From Porodaedalea pini (lineage: Eukaryota > Basidiomycota > Agaricomycetes > Hymenochaetales > Hymenochaetaceae), in NCBI GenBank assembly GCA_002794775.1, contig NBAY01000035.1, positions 124,001-188,000 on the forward strand: 64,000 nucleotides of DNA, written 5' to 3'. The position numbers were made by a program, and so were the translations under genes. The notes beneath the pieces are model-generated. The model ran no database searches, was not told the origin of the DNA, and saw nothing but the letters and a program-made list of their open reading frames with translations. Of this stretch, positions 33,864-45,267 are shown piece by piece. The number at the start of each line of letters is the position of its first letter. Position 1 is the stretch's first letter.

Positions 33864-35462
33864 ATGACTCACTGTCCAAATTCTGCATTACGATCTCAAC
33901 AGATTTCGGAGACCCAGATGCCAAACAGCGATCCTGCGTCTGTCGCTGAAACCAACGAAGAAGTCGAGGTCGATGTCGAAGACGTGAACCTGGTGTTTGT
34001 GGAAGAGCCTTGTGGCGTCCCGGCCGACCAAGGCTTCGGATATCTTCAAATTGGGTTCGGAGAACATATGGGGCCTGGCGACCGTTATGAAATACTAAGA
34101 AAGCTCGGCTGGGGGGAGTACTCCAGTGTCTGGTTGGCAAGAGACGTCGTGTTTGTCCTTTTTTGCTCTCCGTGAAGCTTTCATGTGTGGCGTAATTAAT
34201 TGATGTCCCGCATAGCGAAAACCGCTTCGTCGCTATCAAGGCATTGACAGGATACGCGACCAAGCTCTACAAAAGTGGGATAATCTGCGAGCTGGATGTT
34301 CTCCGTCGTATATCCGTTCAAGGAAAAGGGACGGAAGAGACGCATTGCCTTTCGCTCTTCTCTGAGTTCGTTCATCCCGGAAAGGATGAGGACGGCGAGC
34401 ATATGTGTCTTGTTACGAACGTGCTTGGCTCGTCCGTTGCTGTCTTCCGAAAGCAGGTGGGACGGTTCACAAAGCCACTCGTCAAGAAGATGCTCCGACA
34501 TACTCTGATTGGTCTAGCTCACCTGCATAGTTTTGGTATTGCGCATACCGGTGAGCACAAGCTGCTCATACTTTTAGCTAGAAATCTGATACAGAAGGAC
34601 AGATCTTCGGCCTGAAAACATGCTGATGGACCTAGGCAGTGGACCGTCTGCTCTAGACATCGAGTCCTTCATCAACGAGAATCCGGCACAGAGACATCCT
34701 CCGGAACGTACATGGGGGGACAAAAAATTCACACAAGTAGCAGTATCGCAGCCATTCCCGGTCCCATCTTTCGAGGACTGGATGTCTCGGTCGTTCGTGA
34801 TTGGCGACTTTGGAAGTGGTACGCTCGGCATTAGCATCCTGTATTGTCTTGCATGTAGTCTCACCTTCATGAACAGCTCAATTTGTCGGAAAGAAGATCA
34901 CTGATAACATAACGTCGGTGGATTTGCGAGCACCGGAGGTGATTCTGGGGATGCCATGGGACGAGAAAGTCGATATCTGGAGCTTCGGCTGTCTGGTTTG
35001 TTGGTTCTTCTCTCGTTACTCGGCCTATTTTCTGACATTGTTCCAGGTCTTTGAGTTCCTCAACAATCAGAAACTCATAAAGCAGACACAAGAGAGTCCT
35101 GATGAAGAAAGGATGGCGCTCTGGCAGATACTCACCTTAACCAACGAGCGCCTCTCCTCTTCAACAATCCGTTCCAGTCCCCTTTCCATGGAGTACCTTG
35201 ATCCGGAAACAAGTAAGCGCCACCTCAATCTTACAGAAAAGGTAGTTTAATGATCATTCGTTTGCTAGGCTGGTTGAATGATGATCTGCCTCGAGTTGAA
35301 ACGAGTCTCTTTGATATTCTTAAGCAAATTGGATCTTTGACTAAAGCGGAGGATTTAAATGGGGTTGAGGCTTTACTCAAGAAATGCCTGCGCCTGGATC
35401 CGAAGGACCGCCTTTCTGCTAAGGAGCTTCTGGAAGATCCATGGCTCAATGCTGAGACATGA
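33864..35462 (+). CDS. SRPK-like protein kinase K1
   Basis: Six exons (33864-34150, 34216-34550, 34603-34818, 34877-34995, 35047-35212, 35269-35462) encode 438 residues. Glycine loop LGWGEYSSVWLARD, lysine VAIK, catalytic loop HTDLRPEN, metal-binding DFG (IGDFGSG) and LRAPEVILG are all present, so it is probably active. HTD in place of HRD and the LGWGxxSxVW loop are typical of SR-protein kinases. It lacks the basic N-terminal extension of K2-K4: the ATG chosen gives MTHCPNSALRS, although the upstream frame stays open without an ATG. Exons 3-6 are 216, 119, 166 and 194 nt, the same as in K2 and K3. First intact member of the array. Confidence 0.85.
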
Positions 35463-35812
35463 GACTACAGTTCTCTATAGCAATTTCTTTGAAGCAGCTT
35501 TTCAATGTTGTCGTGATCTAAGATAGTGCAATTATCTTCGATATTTCCTAATGTTATTCATTGCTGATGCTCTCTAACCCTGGGTGGCCTTCCTTCTTTG
35601 GCCGCTGATCTTAAGACCCTCAGTTCTCCCTCGTCACTCTTAAAAATTAGTAGGTTTCATTTTCGGAGGGATATTCAGTATTTTGCCTGTTACGTTAGCT
35701 TAGTTCGGAGATTGAATTGGCGCATCAAAACGCGACGCGCGTCGGGTCACGCTACCGTAACAACTAACCGCTGTCTACTGTACTTAGTTCTGTGGACTCT
35801 CCTAATTTCACG
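35463..35812. other. Intergenic
   Basis: K1 3' flank and F-box pseudogene upstream region; nothing else seen. Confidence 0.4.
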
Positions 35813-36972
35813 ATGGCAGACAAAGAACCGCCCAAGAAACGAATCAAGTTGACAACAGAGTCTGGCGGTGCGCGTTCCTCGTGCTTAAATGAGGTGGCGA
35901 TTGACGAAAATGACGACCCAAACAGACAACGGATCGTTACCGAGAAGTCGAAGGCGAGTTGAACGGGACCGCTCAAACTTCTACGAAGGCAAGGGTCGTT
36001 CCTCGGGCAAGTTGGCGCTCCTGCTTCAGATGCCAACGGACGTGTTCTGCGAAGTGCGCATTGTACTTCTCTTCCACATTCCTTAACTCTAGTAAAGTGC
36101 ACGCGTAGATGGCAGGCCACTTCTCACCGTTAGACCTGCTCCATCTCTCGCACTAGACTCGCGATTTGCACAACATGCTGATGTCGAAGAGTGCACGCTC
36201 GATATGGCGTACTGTCCTGTAAGCGCTAGAGATTCCATTAGGCCTTGGTGACATTGATAGACCACAACTTGCAAGCCTCATGTACGAGCAGTTCTGTCAG
36301 GTATATTGCCCGATGTTGTACCTCTGTGCGACTACCAACTAATTGCGTGCATTCATTTCTTGTTGGGGATGCGGCGCTCCCCGAGTCAAAGCAGTTCAAT
36401 ATGCTTTGCGCATCCGCCTCTGCTCTGGTTGCTCTTCATTAAGGTTAGTCCTGATATCTGACTCTGAAATACGATAGCCTGAAATATCATCACTTTGCAA
36501 GCATTGTCAAGGGCACAACTCTGTACAAGGACAAAACAGTAACGCATGGCATTTCCAAGGCCGACTTTGTTTCCTTCCTCATCTACAGTTCCATAGGGCG
36601 TGAGATTCATTTGCTTCATATTTACCAATCCTCACTTTGCGTAGAATCATCATCAACTACAGAGAACAGCTCAGAAGAGTGGCATTTAAGCAGGAAGTTC
36701 TTCAAACCAGACTTTTTTGACGTCGTTCAACAATATAGATCCTTTGAACCAGATTCAACGGAGCTTGGCGTATTCATCAAAGACCGCAAGAAAGTCACGA
36801 GACATCTACGAGGTGCACTGTTTCTTGAAAATAACGAATGTATAGCTGAAGGCTTCTATCCAAGCATGCGAATGCGATCAAGGTCCATGGTGATATCAAG
36901 GAAAGAAATGTTAGTGCTTCTCAGTCCAATTCAGTGTACTAGGGGATTTGAAAGCATGTATAGAGTAACTTA
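35813..36972 (+). pseudogene. F-box protein pseudogene (left duplicate)
   Basis: Homologous to the F-box gene at 59826-62348. It begins MADKEPPKKRIKL (35813) with a lysine/arginine nuclear-type patch, then (in another frame) KLALLLQMPTDVFCE, the start of an F-box, and PLDLLHLSR. GCGAPRV followed by LRIRLCSGCSS near 36370-36430 matches the zinc-binding-like segment of the other copy. Later, FKPDFFDVVQQYRSF and ELGVFIKDRKKVT (about 36690-36800) match the usual helical repeat of these proteins. Frames change several times with no matching introns, and the start frame stops at TGA after 50 codons. F-box proteins recruit substrates to SCF ubiquitin ligases; this copy is dead. Confidence 0.75.
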
Positions 36973-37108
36973 AAAGCAAAGACAGAGCTATGACGACATT
37001 GATGGACAGACAGCAAATTCTTTCTCAATGATAGCAAGATGGAATAAAAAAGCGAGAAACTGGGCTGGTAATGAGGCGAGGACAGCCCATATAAATCAGG
37101 TATCAGAG

Positions 37109-37582
37109 CTAGCTGTTTGGGTTCCTGATGGTCCCGGCTAGCATGTAATATCCTGGTTCGGGCCACATTCCTTCATCTAGCGGGATGTGAACTCGATCCC
37201 ATGTCTTTCCTCCACCATAGAAGATCATCTGATCTCCAGTCACATTATAAACCTTGCACGTCAAGTGGAGACGCGTGTCGCTCTGACTCTGATGTGCTGG
37301 TCCTCTAAGATTAGTAAAATAGTTGTCAAAGTGCATTCCAGTATTCAGTGCATCAAGCATTTCTTACGTTGCATCTGCATGGTTGGCACCAAGCGCGTCT
37401 AAGCCAATTATACCGCAAAACTTGAATACCTTCTTTCCCTGAGCCTCGCGCTCTGCAGGCTTAGTGCTGAGGATACTCTTGTTGGTGAATTCAAAATGAT
37501 GGATCTTGCGGGAAAGTGTGAAGTACGGAGTGGTGGCAGTAAGAGGCATCAAAATCACGGTCTTGAGTGAGTTAGAGAACAT
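37109..37582 (-). CDS. Small two-exon protein, orphan family member B
   Basis: Predicted 136 residues. Exon 1 is 37368-37582, the intron 37305-37367, exon 2 is 37109-37304. The N-terminus (MFSNSLKTVILMPLTATTPY) has no acidic residue in its first 30 positions and contains a basic-hydrophobic pattern like a mitochondrial presequence. The IHHFEFTNKSILSTKPAER segment aligns with member C. Exon 2 has the MIFYGGGKTWDRVHI core. It lies between the F-box pseudogene and K2 on the opposite strand, as C does relative to K4. Unknown function; looks intact. Confidence 0.7.
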
Positions 37583-37640
37583 CGTGAGATATGATGCTGC
37601 CTTGAGAAAAGCTACAGAGAGTGTGGAGAGGCTGGGGATT

Positions 37641-37877
37641 CTACGATGGACTCGAGGAGAGCAGAGCCAACGTTATATACCTTTTCTTACTAGATTCCAA
37701 GCGCGGCATAAGCCACAGAATCCCCCGTAGCATATCATAGGGAGGGAGCAAATGTACGAAGGTCGCCTGTTCAGGTAGAAGGACGGTGGGCTCGGCGATA
37801 GTAGAATGGATTGATTTTTCTTGTCTTCCAAAGTGTTCAGGCCATTCCATGCCCAAATAGATGCAGTCTTCGACCAT
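37641..37877 (-). other. Conserved MVE-CIYLGM upstream peptide (copy 1)
   Basis: Begins MVEDCIYLGMEWPEH at 37877, 295 bp upstream of member B and on the same strand. A similar start, MVEKCIYLGMKWPER, occurs at 58474, 284 bp upstream of member C. It could be an upstream ORF, a first exon or only part of the duplicated block. In copy 2 it soon meets a stop. Confidence 0.4.
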
Positions 37878-38723
37878 TTTGAGTTAAGTTGGTTTTCAAG
37901 CATCCGTCCAGTAGAAAGGCAGTGCAGGGGATATTAGTCATGCAGCATTCAGGTATAGAGTGGCCTGAACAGTAAGTCTGAGCGCGAGTGCCATTTGATC
38001 GCCCTCGCAACTATTCCGAGTCACGAAAAAGGCCAAAGTTGCTTAGCTAGAACCTATGGAAACACCAAAGAGCGATGGCAGTTCGATAACAGAGAAGTAT
38101 CAGGAGATCTTGCGCTTTTCCACTAACAGGCTATGTGGTCGGACCCAGAATAATACTAGATGCACCAACTTATGCAGACGGCTTCAAGTTACCCTTCGAG
38201 CCAAGACTGCGCATACGAAGAACTGCCTCATCTCAGGCAATGTTATGAATGACACCTACATGACGTCGATCAACAGTGGTCCCAGGAGTCTTCGAAGTGG
38301 GAATGTTGATATACTGACCAAAACTAAATACCAGCCGTCCACTGAAAACAAGAGGTACCCTAAGATTGTCTCATATCCCAGAGGAGAGGGTTTACGCCAG
38401 AGATTTATGAAACCTTTAGAGCATGTATAGTGGTTATGAGTAACCTGAGTAAAGATATTTCCACAAGATAAGAGAGGAGAGGAAAGTTCGCTCAGTACTA
38501 CGTACCGGACGCAGTGGCTCAAAGCTCCGAGTAAGAGAGAGAAAGCATTACCGAACAAGGCCCGCATGCCTAAAGGAGAATTACTGGGTGCCTATCTTTT
38601 GTTTTTCATAAAAGGCAATATGTTCCGACAACAGCCTCGTTGAGACGCTACATGTGTTTTGAGCTTCTTTTGTATTTATGGTTAACAAGAACGCTTGATC
38701 GCGGAGAGTCGGGTGTTGCGGTC
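37878..38723. promoter_or_regulatory. K2 upstream region with conserved TATA-like box
   Basis: CATAAAAGG lies at 38607-38615, about 110 bp before the K2 ATG. The same box and flanking CTGGGxGCxTATCT occur upstream of K4 (57631-57640 minus). The 124-codon ORF at 38056-38430 has no counterpart I can see and is not supported. Confidence 0.5.
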
Positions 38724-40428
38724 ATGAACAGACTCGTACTTAGGCCCGCACTCAGGAGGGGCCGTTTTCCATGCTTTTTTCTACCTCCACACACTCTCTA
38801 CCGGCGCCTTACTATGTCATACCATCTGAATGCTGACTTTCAGTCTCGTCCGGTGTCACAAACCGTGTCGCAGAACGGTGAAGTCATGTTTCACTACGAA
38901 ACTGATCCAAAATTGCTAGAATCTGGAAAGGCCCAAGAGGTGACTCTCGAGTTCATAGAGGAGCCCTGCGGCCTCTCAGCGAATCAGGGATTTGGATATA
39001 TCCAAGTCGCGTTTGGAGAGCATATAGGCCCCGATAACCGCTACGAGATCCTGCGTAAGTTTGGGTGGGGGATGTACTCCAGTGTCTGGCTGGCAAAAGA
39101 CACTGTGTAAGTCCTTTCTCGCTCTCCTCGCTCTCGATAATGCACACTAGTGACAATTAACACGCGTTTCCTGCGCAGCGACAACCGTTTCGTTGCAATC
39201 AAGGTGTTGACGGGGGACGCGACTAATCTCTTGAAGAAGGGTATTATTTGCGAGCTGGATGTTCTGAGACGCATATCTACCCAGGGGAAAGGAATGACCG
39301 AGACTCACTGTCTTTCGCTGCTATCCGATTTTATCCAGCCCGGAAAGGAGGCTGGGGATGGCGAACATCTTTGTCTCGTCACGGATGCCTTGGGACCGTC
39401 GATTGATGTATTTCGAAATGAAGTCGGACAATTCACGAAGCCCTTCATCAAGAAATTACTGCGTCACATTTTGATAGGCTTGATTCACTTGCACAACCTC
39501 GGCATTGTGCATACCGGTGAGTCCAATCTAGCTAATTCCTCGTGCGTTAGTTAATGTATATTCGAAGATCTTCAACCAAAGAACATTATGATGGACTTAG
39601 GAGACGGCACGTCCACCTTTGATATTGTGTCCTTCATGAAGAAAGAGCCGGCTCGAAGGCATCCACCAGAGCGAACCTGGGGAGACAACAAATTCACGCA
39701 AGTAGCTGTCTCACAACCATTCCCGATCCCACAGTATAAGGATTGGATGACTCGGTCCTTCGTTATCGGTGACTTCGGTAGTGGTGCGTATTGACATGCC
39801 TCGCCTACGGAAAATGGACTCAGTATCTTTCGCAGCCCAATTTGTTGACAAGCAGGTTATTGATTACATCACGCCGATTGACCTTCGTGCTCCAGAAACA
39901 ATCCTTGGTCTTCCGTGGAATGAGAAGATCGACCTCTGGACCTTCGGCTGTTTGGTTTGCATATTCTCGCATCTTGCACTTTATTCTGCTTTGTAACGCC
40001 TTGTTTAGGTATTTGAGTTCATAGCTGACCAGAAACTCATGAAATCGAATAACGACGGCTGGGATCCCAACAGATTACTTCTCTATCAGATGCTCGTCTT
40101 TACTAAAGAACGTCTGCCAACTGAGACCATTCGCAGCAGTAAGCGAGCCATGGAATACCTGGATCCGGAGACGGGTAAGTGTTTCTTCATTTTGACGGTT
40201 TATACCAAGATGAGCAGTACTTATGCATCTCCAGGATGGCTGAATGACGATACTCCTATTATCGAGCAAAGCTTGTCCGACATCCTGAAGCAGATAGGTT
40301 CTTTGGAAAAGGCAGTAGATATCGACGGCGTGACAGCATTACTCAGGAAGTGCCTTCGCATGGATCCCAATGACCGACTTTCCGCCAAAGAGCTCCTGGA
40401 AGATCCGTGGCTTAACACTGAAACATAG
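38724..40428 (+). CDS. SRPK-like protein kinase K2 with basic N-terminus
   Basis: Six exons (38724-39106, 39179-39516, 39568-39783, 39836-39954, 40009-40174, 40235-40428), 471 residues. The N-terminus MNRLVLRPALRRGRF is arginine-rich with no acidic residue until about position 38, like a mitochondrial presequence. Kinase motifs: FGWGMYSSVWLAKD, VAIK, HTDLQPKN (normally D-x-K/R-P-E-N), GDFGSG, LRAPETILG. The catalytic Asp and Asn are kept, but the Glu of PEN is Lys, so activity is likely but not certain. Exon sizes 3-6 equal those of K1 and K3. It shares its 5' region with K4 and belongs to the block duplicated in inverted orientation. Confidence 0.87.
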
Positions 40429-40792
40429 CGAACGCGAGGATTGCATATATCAGAAGGTTCATCCATCACCTTTAATTCTCATTCCCGCTTAATTTTTTTT
40501 ATTTTACATACAACCCAGAAATGCTCTCGTGAATGTTGTCTGCTGTCGTTTTGTTTGTATCACTTGCTATCGCCATCATGACTTTGCGTGAATAGGAGTT
40601 CACCCGTAATGGTGCTGCTTTCCCAATCTCAATGCCTCGGTCTTCGTACCGAGTGTTATGTGTTTTGAGGAAGATACATATTCAGATAATTGACTGTTTA
40701 CAGCCAAATTGCCGCCGCTTCCAAAAACGGTGCCGAGGCTTTTTGCAAGTACTTCTTTCTAAATACGTAAGCGACGACCTCGGTAAAAAAAA

Positions 40793-42450
40793 ATGCTTAG
40801 GAGACGTCTCTTCCAGTGTTTCTCCCTATACTCACGCATTCCCCCTCGACACCTGAAAACCATACACCATCTGGGATTTTCGTCTAAAGCTCAACCCATC
40901 TCGCGTGCTGTTTCCCAGAACGGCAATGTCGTTTTTAACTACGAAACCAGCCCGAACTTATACGAAGATGAAGAGATCGTGAAGCTGAATCTGAAGTTCG
41001 TAGAGGAGCCTTGCGGTCTCACAGCTAAACAAGGATTTGGATATCTCCAGGTTCAATTTGGAGAGCGAATAGGACCGGAGAACCGCTACGAAATACTGCG
41101 GAAATTTGGCTGGGGGATGTATTCTAGTGTTTGGCTCGCAAAGGATACAGTGTATGTTCTTCAGAACTTGTTGGGACGATTCTAATGTACGTTCATGTAC
41201 AGTGAAGACCGTTTCGTTGCTATCAAATCATTGAAAGGAAACGCGACCCAACTTTTCAAGGACGGTTACATCTGCGAGTTAGACATTCTTCAAAAAAATT
41301 CCTCTTGTGGAAAAGGAATCGTAGAGGCTCACTGTCTCTCGCTCCTCGACAGCTTTATTCAGCCTGGAACAGACGAGGACGGTGAGCATCTCTGCCTCGT
41401 TACGGATGCTCTGGGCCCATCCATTGGCGTAATTCGAAAGCAAGTTAAACGATTCCGATTACCACTCATCAAGAAAATGCTCCGAGACATACTGATCGGC
41501 TTAAATCACTTGCATAGCTTCGGCATTGCACATACCGGTGAGCCTAAAGCGCACTATTTCCTCTCAAATACTGATAGTGGAGGTGTACAGACCTTCGCCC
41601 TGAAAATGTCATGATGGATTTAGGCAGCGGCTCACCTCCCTTCGATATTGAATCTTTCATCAAGGAGCGACCAGCTCAAAGACACCCACCGGAACGGACT
41701 TGGGGTGACAACAAATTCACGCGAGTAGCAGTCTCGCAACCGTTCCCTGTCCCGCCTTTTGACAGTTGGATGTCTCGGTCTTTTATAATCGGTGACCTCG
41801 GTAGCGGTATGAGCTGTTATGTTCACTTCCGATAAATATCTTGCTTAATCTTCTATAAAGCTCAATTCATTGACAAGAAGGTCACCGATAGCATCACACC
41901 GTTTGATCTTCGTGCCCCAGAAACAATACTCGGCCTTCCTTGGGATGAAAAAGTCGATATATGGACTTTCGGTTGTTTGGTTCGCGCATTGCCTCATTTA
42001 TAATGCTGCTAGAAGCTTTCTGATTTGAATTTCAGGTTTTTGAGTTCATAAACAATCAAAAGCTCATGAAGACATCGCAAGAAGGTTTTGATCCGGACGA
42101 GCTCATGCTGTGGCAGATACTTGTTTACACTAACGATCGACTCCCAGCTGAGACAATTCGCAGCAGTACGGTAGCCATGGGATACCTCGATCCGGAGACG
42201 GGTGAGCATTTGATTGTGACTTACCAACCACTTGGTTTACACTTTTGCACGAATAGGTTGGTTGGCTGAAAACCTACCTCGAATTGAGAAAAATATTTTC
42301 GATATTTTCAAGAAGATCGGTGCACTGACCAAAATAGAGGACATTGAAGGTGCAACGGCATTGCTCAAGAAATGCCTCCGACTGGATCCTAAGGACCGCC
42401 TCTCAGCTAAGGAACTGCTAGAAGATCCCTGGCTTAATACCGAGACATAG
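40793..42450 (+). CDS. SRPK-like protein kinase K3 with basic N-terminus
   Basis: Six exons (40793-41151, 41203-41537, 41591-41806, 41861-41979, 42036-42201, 42257-42450), 462 residues. The N-terminus MLRRRLFQCFSLYSRIPPR has many arginines and no acidic residue for about 50 positions: the clearest mitochondrial presequence candidate here. Motifs: FGWGMYSSVWLAKD, VAIK, HTDLRPEN, GDLGSG (DLG rather than DFG, as in classical SRPKs), LRAPETILG. About 360 bp downstream of K2 in the same orientation, so a tandem duplicate. All frames close and junctions are GT-AG. Confidence 0.87.
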
Positions 42451-42750
42451 CGAATCCGACGATGCATTTGTTTCGCGCTTCTTGATTATTAACGCTCCAC
42501 TCCACTTTATATGTCTTCCAAGCTGTTATGCTGTCAAAATTGCTATCTTGTACCAATTGTCGTACCGCTTGCTGTCGTCAGCAACGTACTATCTGATAAT
42601 CCTGGTTCGAAATCCAGTCGCAATAATGCTGATCACTGCTGTGATACTACTAGTGCTTGATTGTTAAGAAAATGATACACATCCGGGCATTAATGCTGTT
42701 TATGTCTTCAAGTTTTGATCTAGCTTAGCTTGTCGCATCTTTCAGCCTTG
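42451..42750. other. Intergenic
   Basis: K3 3' flank before repeat copy B; nothing seen. Confidence 0.4.
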
Positions 42751-44921
42751 TATAAGACCAGCCTTGGAGTTCCCGGCGAAGCCGGGAACTCCGCTGGCCA
42801 TCAATCCGAGTTTTTAGACATTGCTTAATCTGAGTTTTTTTAGTTCTGTAGGGGTGCAGACTCTTCTAATCCGAAGGGCGATTCGGGCTACGGCTCGTGA
42901 TCGACCCAGGGGAACTGCGGTGACTCGGTATACCGAGAGGGACAACCTAAGTAGAGCGAGGTTCGAGATATGAAGACTCGGCGATACGGATACCTGCGGG
43001 ATTCCGGTTGGACCAAGACTCGGGTGGGTAGAATCGGCACTTATGGCAGCGGCCGAGGGCGTTCGGTGATTGGGTGGCGGAGTTCTGAGAGTCAGTGACA
43101 GAGTCGATGTATACTGTTTTCAGAATGAGAGTCGGGCGAGTAGTGCGTAGTAATGCATGTAGTAGATTGCGGTCTAGAGATGGAGAGGGAACTGTCTGTC
43201 TCTGTACTTGTCTCATCTCTCCCTATCTCTGTCTGTCTCTCTGTCTGTCCGTTTACAAACTACCACAAATTTATACTAAACTGAAGCAGAGAAAGTGGTG
43301 CAAGACTCAGCCGAGTTTGTGTGAACAGATGTGAAGGTGAGTCAACGATCGGCCTGCGCACATCACGCAGCCAATCGTTGCAGAGTGATGTTATAGTGCC
43401 CAACCTGCTCTCTCGTCTCCTACCACTGCACACCTGTATCCCACGTCCTTGTCCTACTCGCCTAATTCCTTCCACCTGTGCCCACGAGAGTCGGTCGTCC
43501 ATGTGCTGATCGAGTTCGTGCGACATCCGTCCATCCGATCATGTCCATACCAAGAATTATAACAAAGAGTCGGCTGCCGATTATGAATGTACCAATGGTA
43601 ATGTTCAGCGGCCGGTAAAGGGAGTCAAAGAAGTAGTGTAAGTGAGGGGAAAGACTCGGCCAGCGCATAGGTGATGGTTAATTGCTACAGTTCTACAAAT
43701 TTAATTAATGTAATTTCTCACTCTAAAAGCTATACCTATTTAAAGTTCCTTGCTGGCCATCAGTCTAAGCTCTTAGAACAATGCTTCATCTTAGTTCACA
43801 TGATTCTTCAATTGCAAAACTATATATCTCACATACACATGCTTGAAAGCAATCTGAATTTTTATTGTATGACACTCTATTTACAACAAAACCTCACTAA
43901 GTACAATATTGGTTGTTGAGAACTTGAAGATAGAATTAGTCTCCTTCAATGGAGAGACATAGTGCATAATACCTGCTTCTCATGTCTTCATTTAAAATAG
44001 AAAGGATATTCTTTATGCAATATAGATAGTATGTTAGGACACCTTATATTATACTCATAAAAGGCTATAGGTATAGGCCTGCTAGAGTATTCTCACTACT
44101 TCTAACATGTTGCTGAGTTTCTATACATCATGACTTGACCCTGATGTATTGAGTGTCTGACATTCCAAGACACAAACTCTGAAACACAACCATGTAGCTG
44201 TATCACAATTATGAGGAGTCCAAGTCTGAGACTCAGTGACAGTCTCCAGACCTTTGTAGTCTGGCACATTATGTTCAGTTCATGCCCTTTTCACATCCTC
44301 TTCACTGCCCAACTCACCCAAAGCTTATATGCACTTATACTGAGTTGTGCTATGTATACTCTGGCATGAGCCAGACCAATGATTTACATATTCTGAGAAT
44401 AATTCTCAATGGACTCCTATTGGTTGATTTTCTACTGAAATCTATTTTATTATCCACATGGAGAAGACAGCAGAATATTTTCTAATTGACTTACTTTTTT
44501 CAGCATTTTTCCTAACTTTTTCATGTGAGGAATGAGTTGTTTGAGCTCAGAGTATAAAATTGATTGTAGATGATTTGCATGCTGCTGCTTTGGAGTTACC
44601 ACTTTAGCCATTGGAGTTTTGAGAGAAGAGCATGATTTTTAAGAGCATGATTTAATTAAATTATTTTATATTTTTTACAATTTTTTTCATAGAGGAAATG
44701 AGTTGATTGAGCCTAAAGAGCGGTCTGCTCACGGATGTGTGCCCATGTGCAAACATCATGTGATGATCTGCATGTTGCCGCTTTGAGCCATCAAATTTTT
44801 TCGGAGCTGGCCGGAGCAGGAGCTTGTGGGTGATGACTGAAGAAGGAAAAAGGAAGCATCAAAAAATTGAAAGTCCGAATTTAGTCAGCTTGTGGCTATG
44901 TAAAAGTAGGGGGTTGCATTT
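42751..44921. repeat. Dispersed noncoding repeat, copy B
   Basis: Aligns with copy A (17493-19937): start at CCAGCCTTGGAG, long near-identical stretch at 43690-44000, single copy of the block that is doubled in A, and end at GTAGGGGGTTGC. It lacks the 512-bp hairpin but carries an 843-bp insertion. Noncoding. Confidence 0.8.
42847..43689. mobile_element. 843-bp solo-LTR-like insertion
   Basis: Starts TGTAGGGGTGCAG and ends TTGCTACA, so the ends are inverted TGTAG/CTACA as in LTRs. GTTC flanks it on both sides (42843-42846, 43690-43693). Copy A shows the empty site (TGGTTCTTCAGATTTAATT at about 17580). No coding frame of note; a pyrimidine-rich (CTGT) stretch lies at about 43190-43250. Best read as a solo LTR left by recombination of an element not otherwise present. 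Confidence 0.7.
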
Positions 44922-45178
44922 AATAATAAGGACCATACGTCTGAGATTTGGTAACATGTCTGTGTGCTGCGGCTAGAATCAAGAGTCTGATCATAAACTT
45001 GACTTGGAGTCAATGGTTGAAACATGAACGAGTGAAGCGCATCAATGATAGTATAGATACTATTGAAGTATTTTGATGCAAGTTATGGGATTGAGCCTCT
45101 AAGTAAGTACACAGACAGAGCACCTCATGAGATAAGAGTCGCAAAATGCATGGGTAGTTATGTAGCGGGACAGCCTAC
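44922..45178. other. Short intergenic
   Basis: Unremarkable sequence between repeat copy B and the LINE target site. Confidence 0.35.
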
Positions 45179-45267
45179 TTATAACAAGAGGATCACTCTT
45201 GCTTCCTACCACCATCATCTGAACCATGGGAAACTAGCAGCAGTCAACCTTCTCATCTCTCTCCGCA

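Noticed and set aside
38056..38430. 124-codon plus ORF between member B and K2
   Set aside because: No counterpart in the duplicated block near K4 and no recognisable features.
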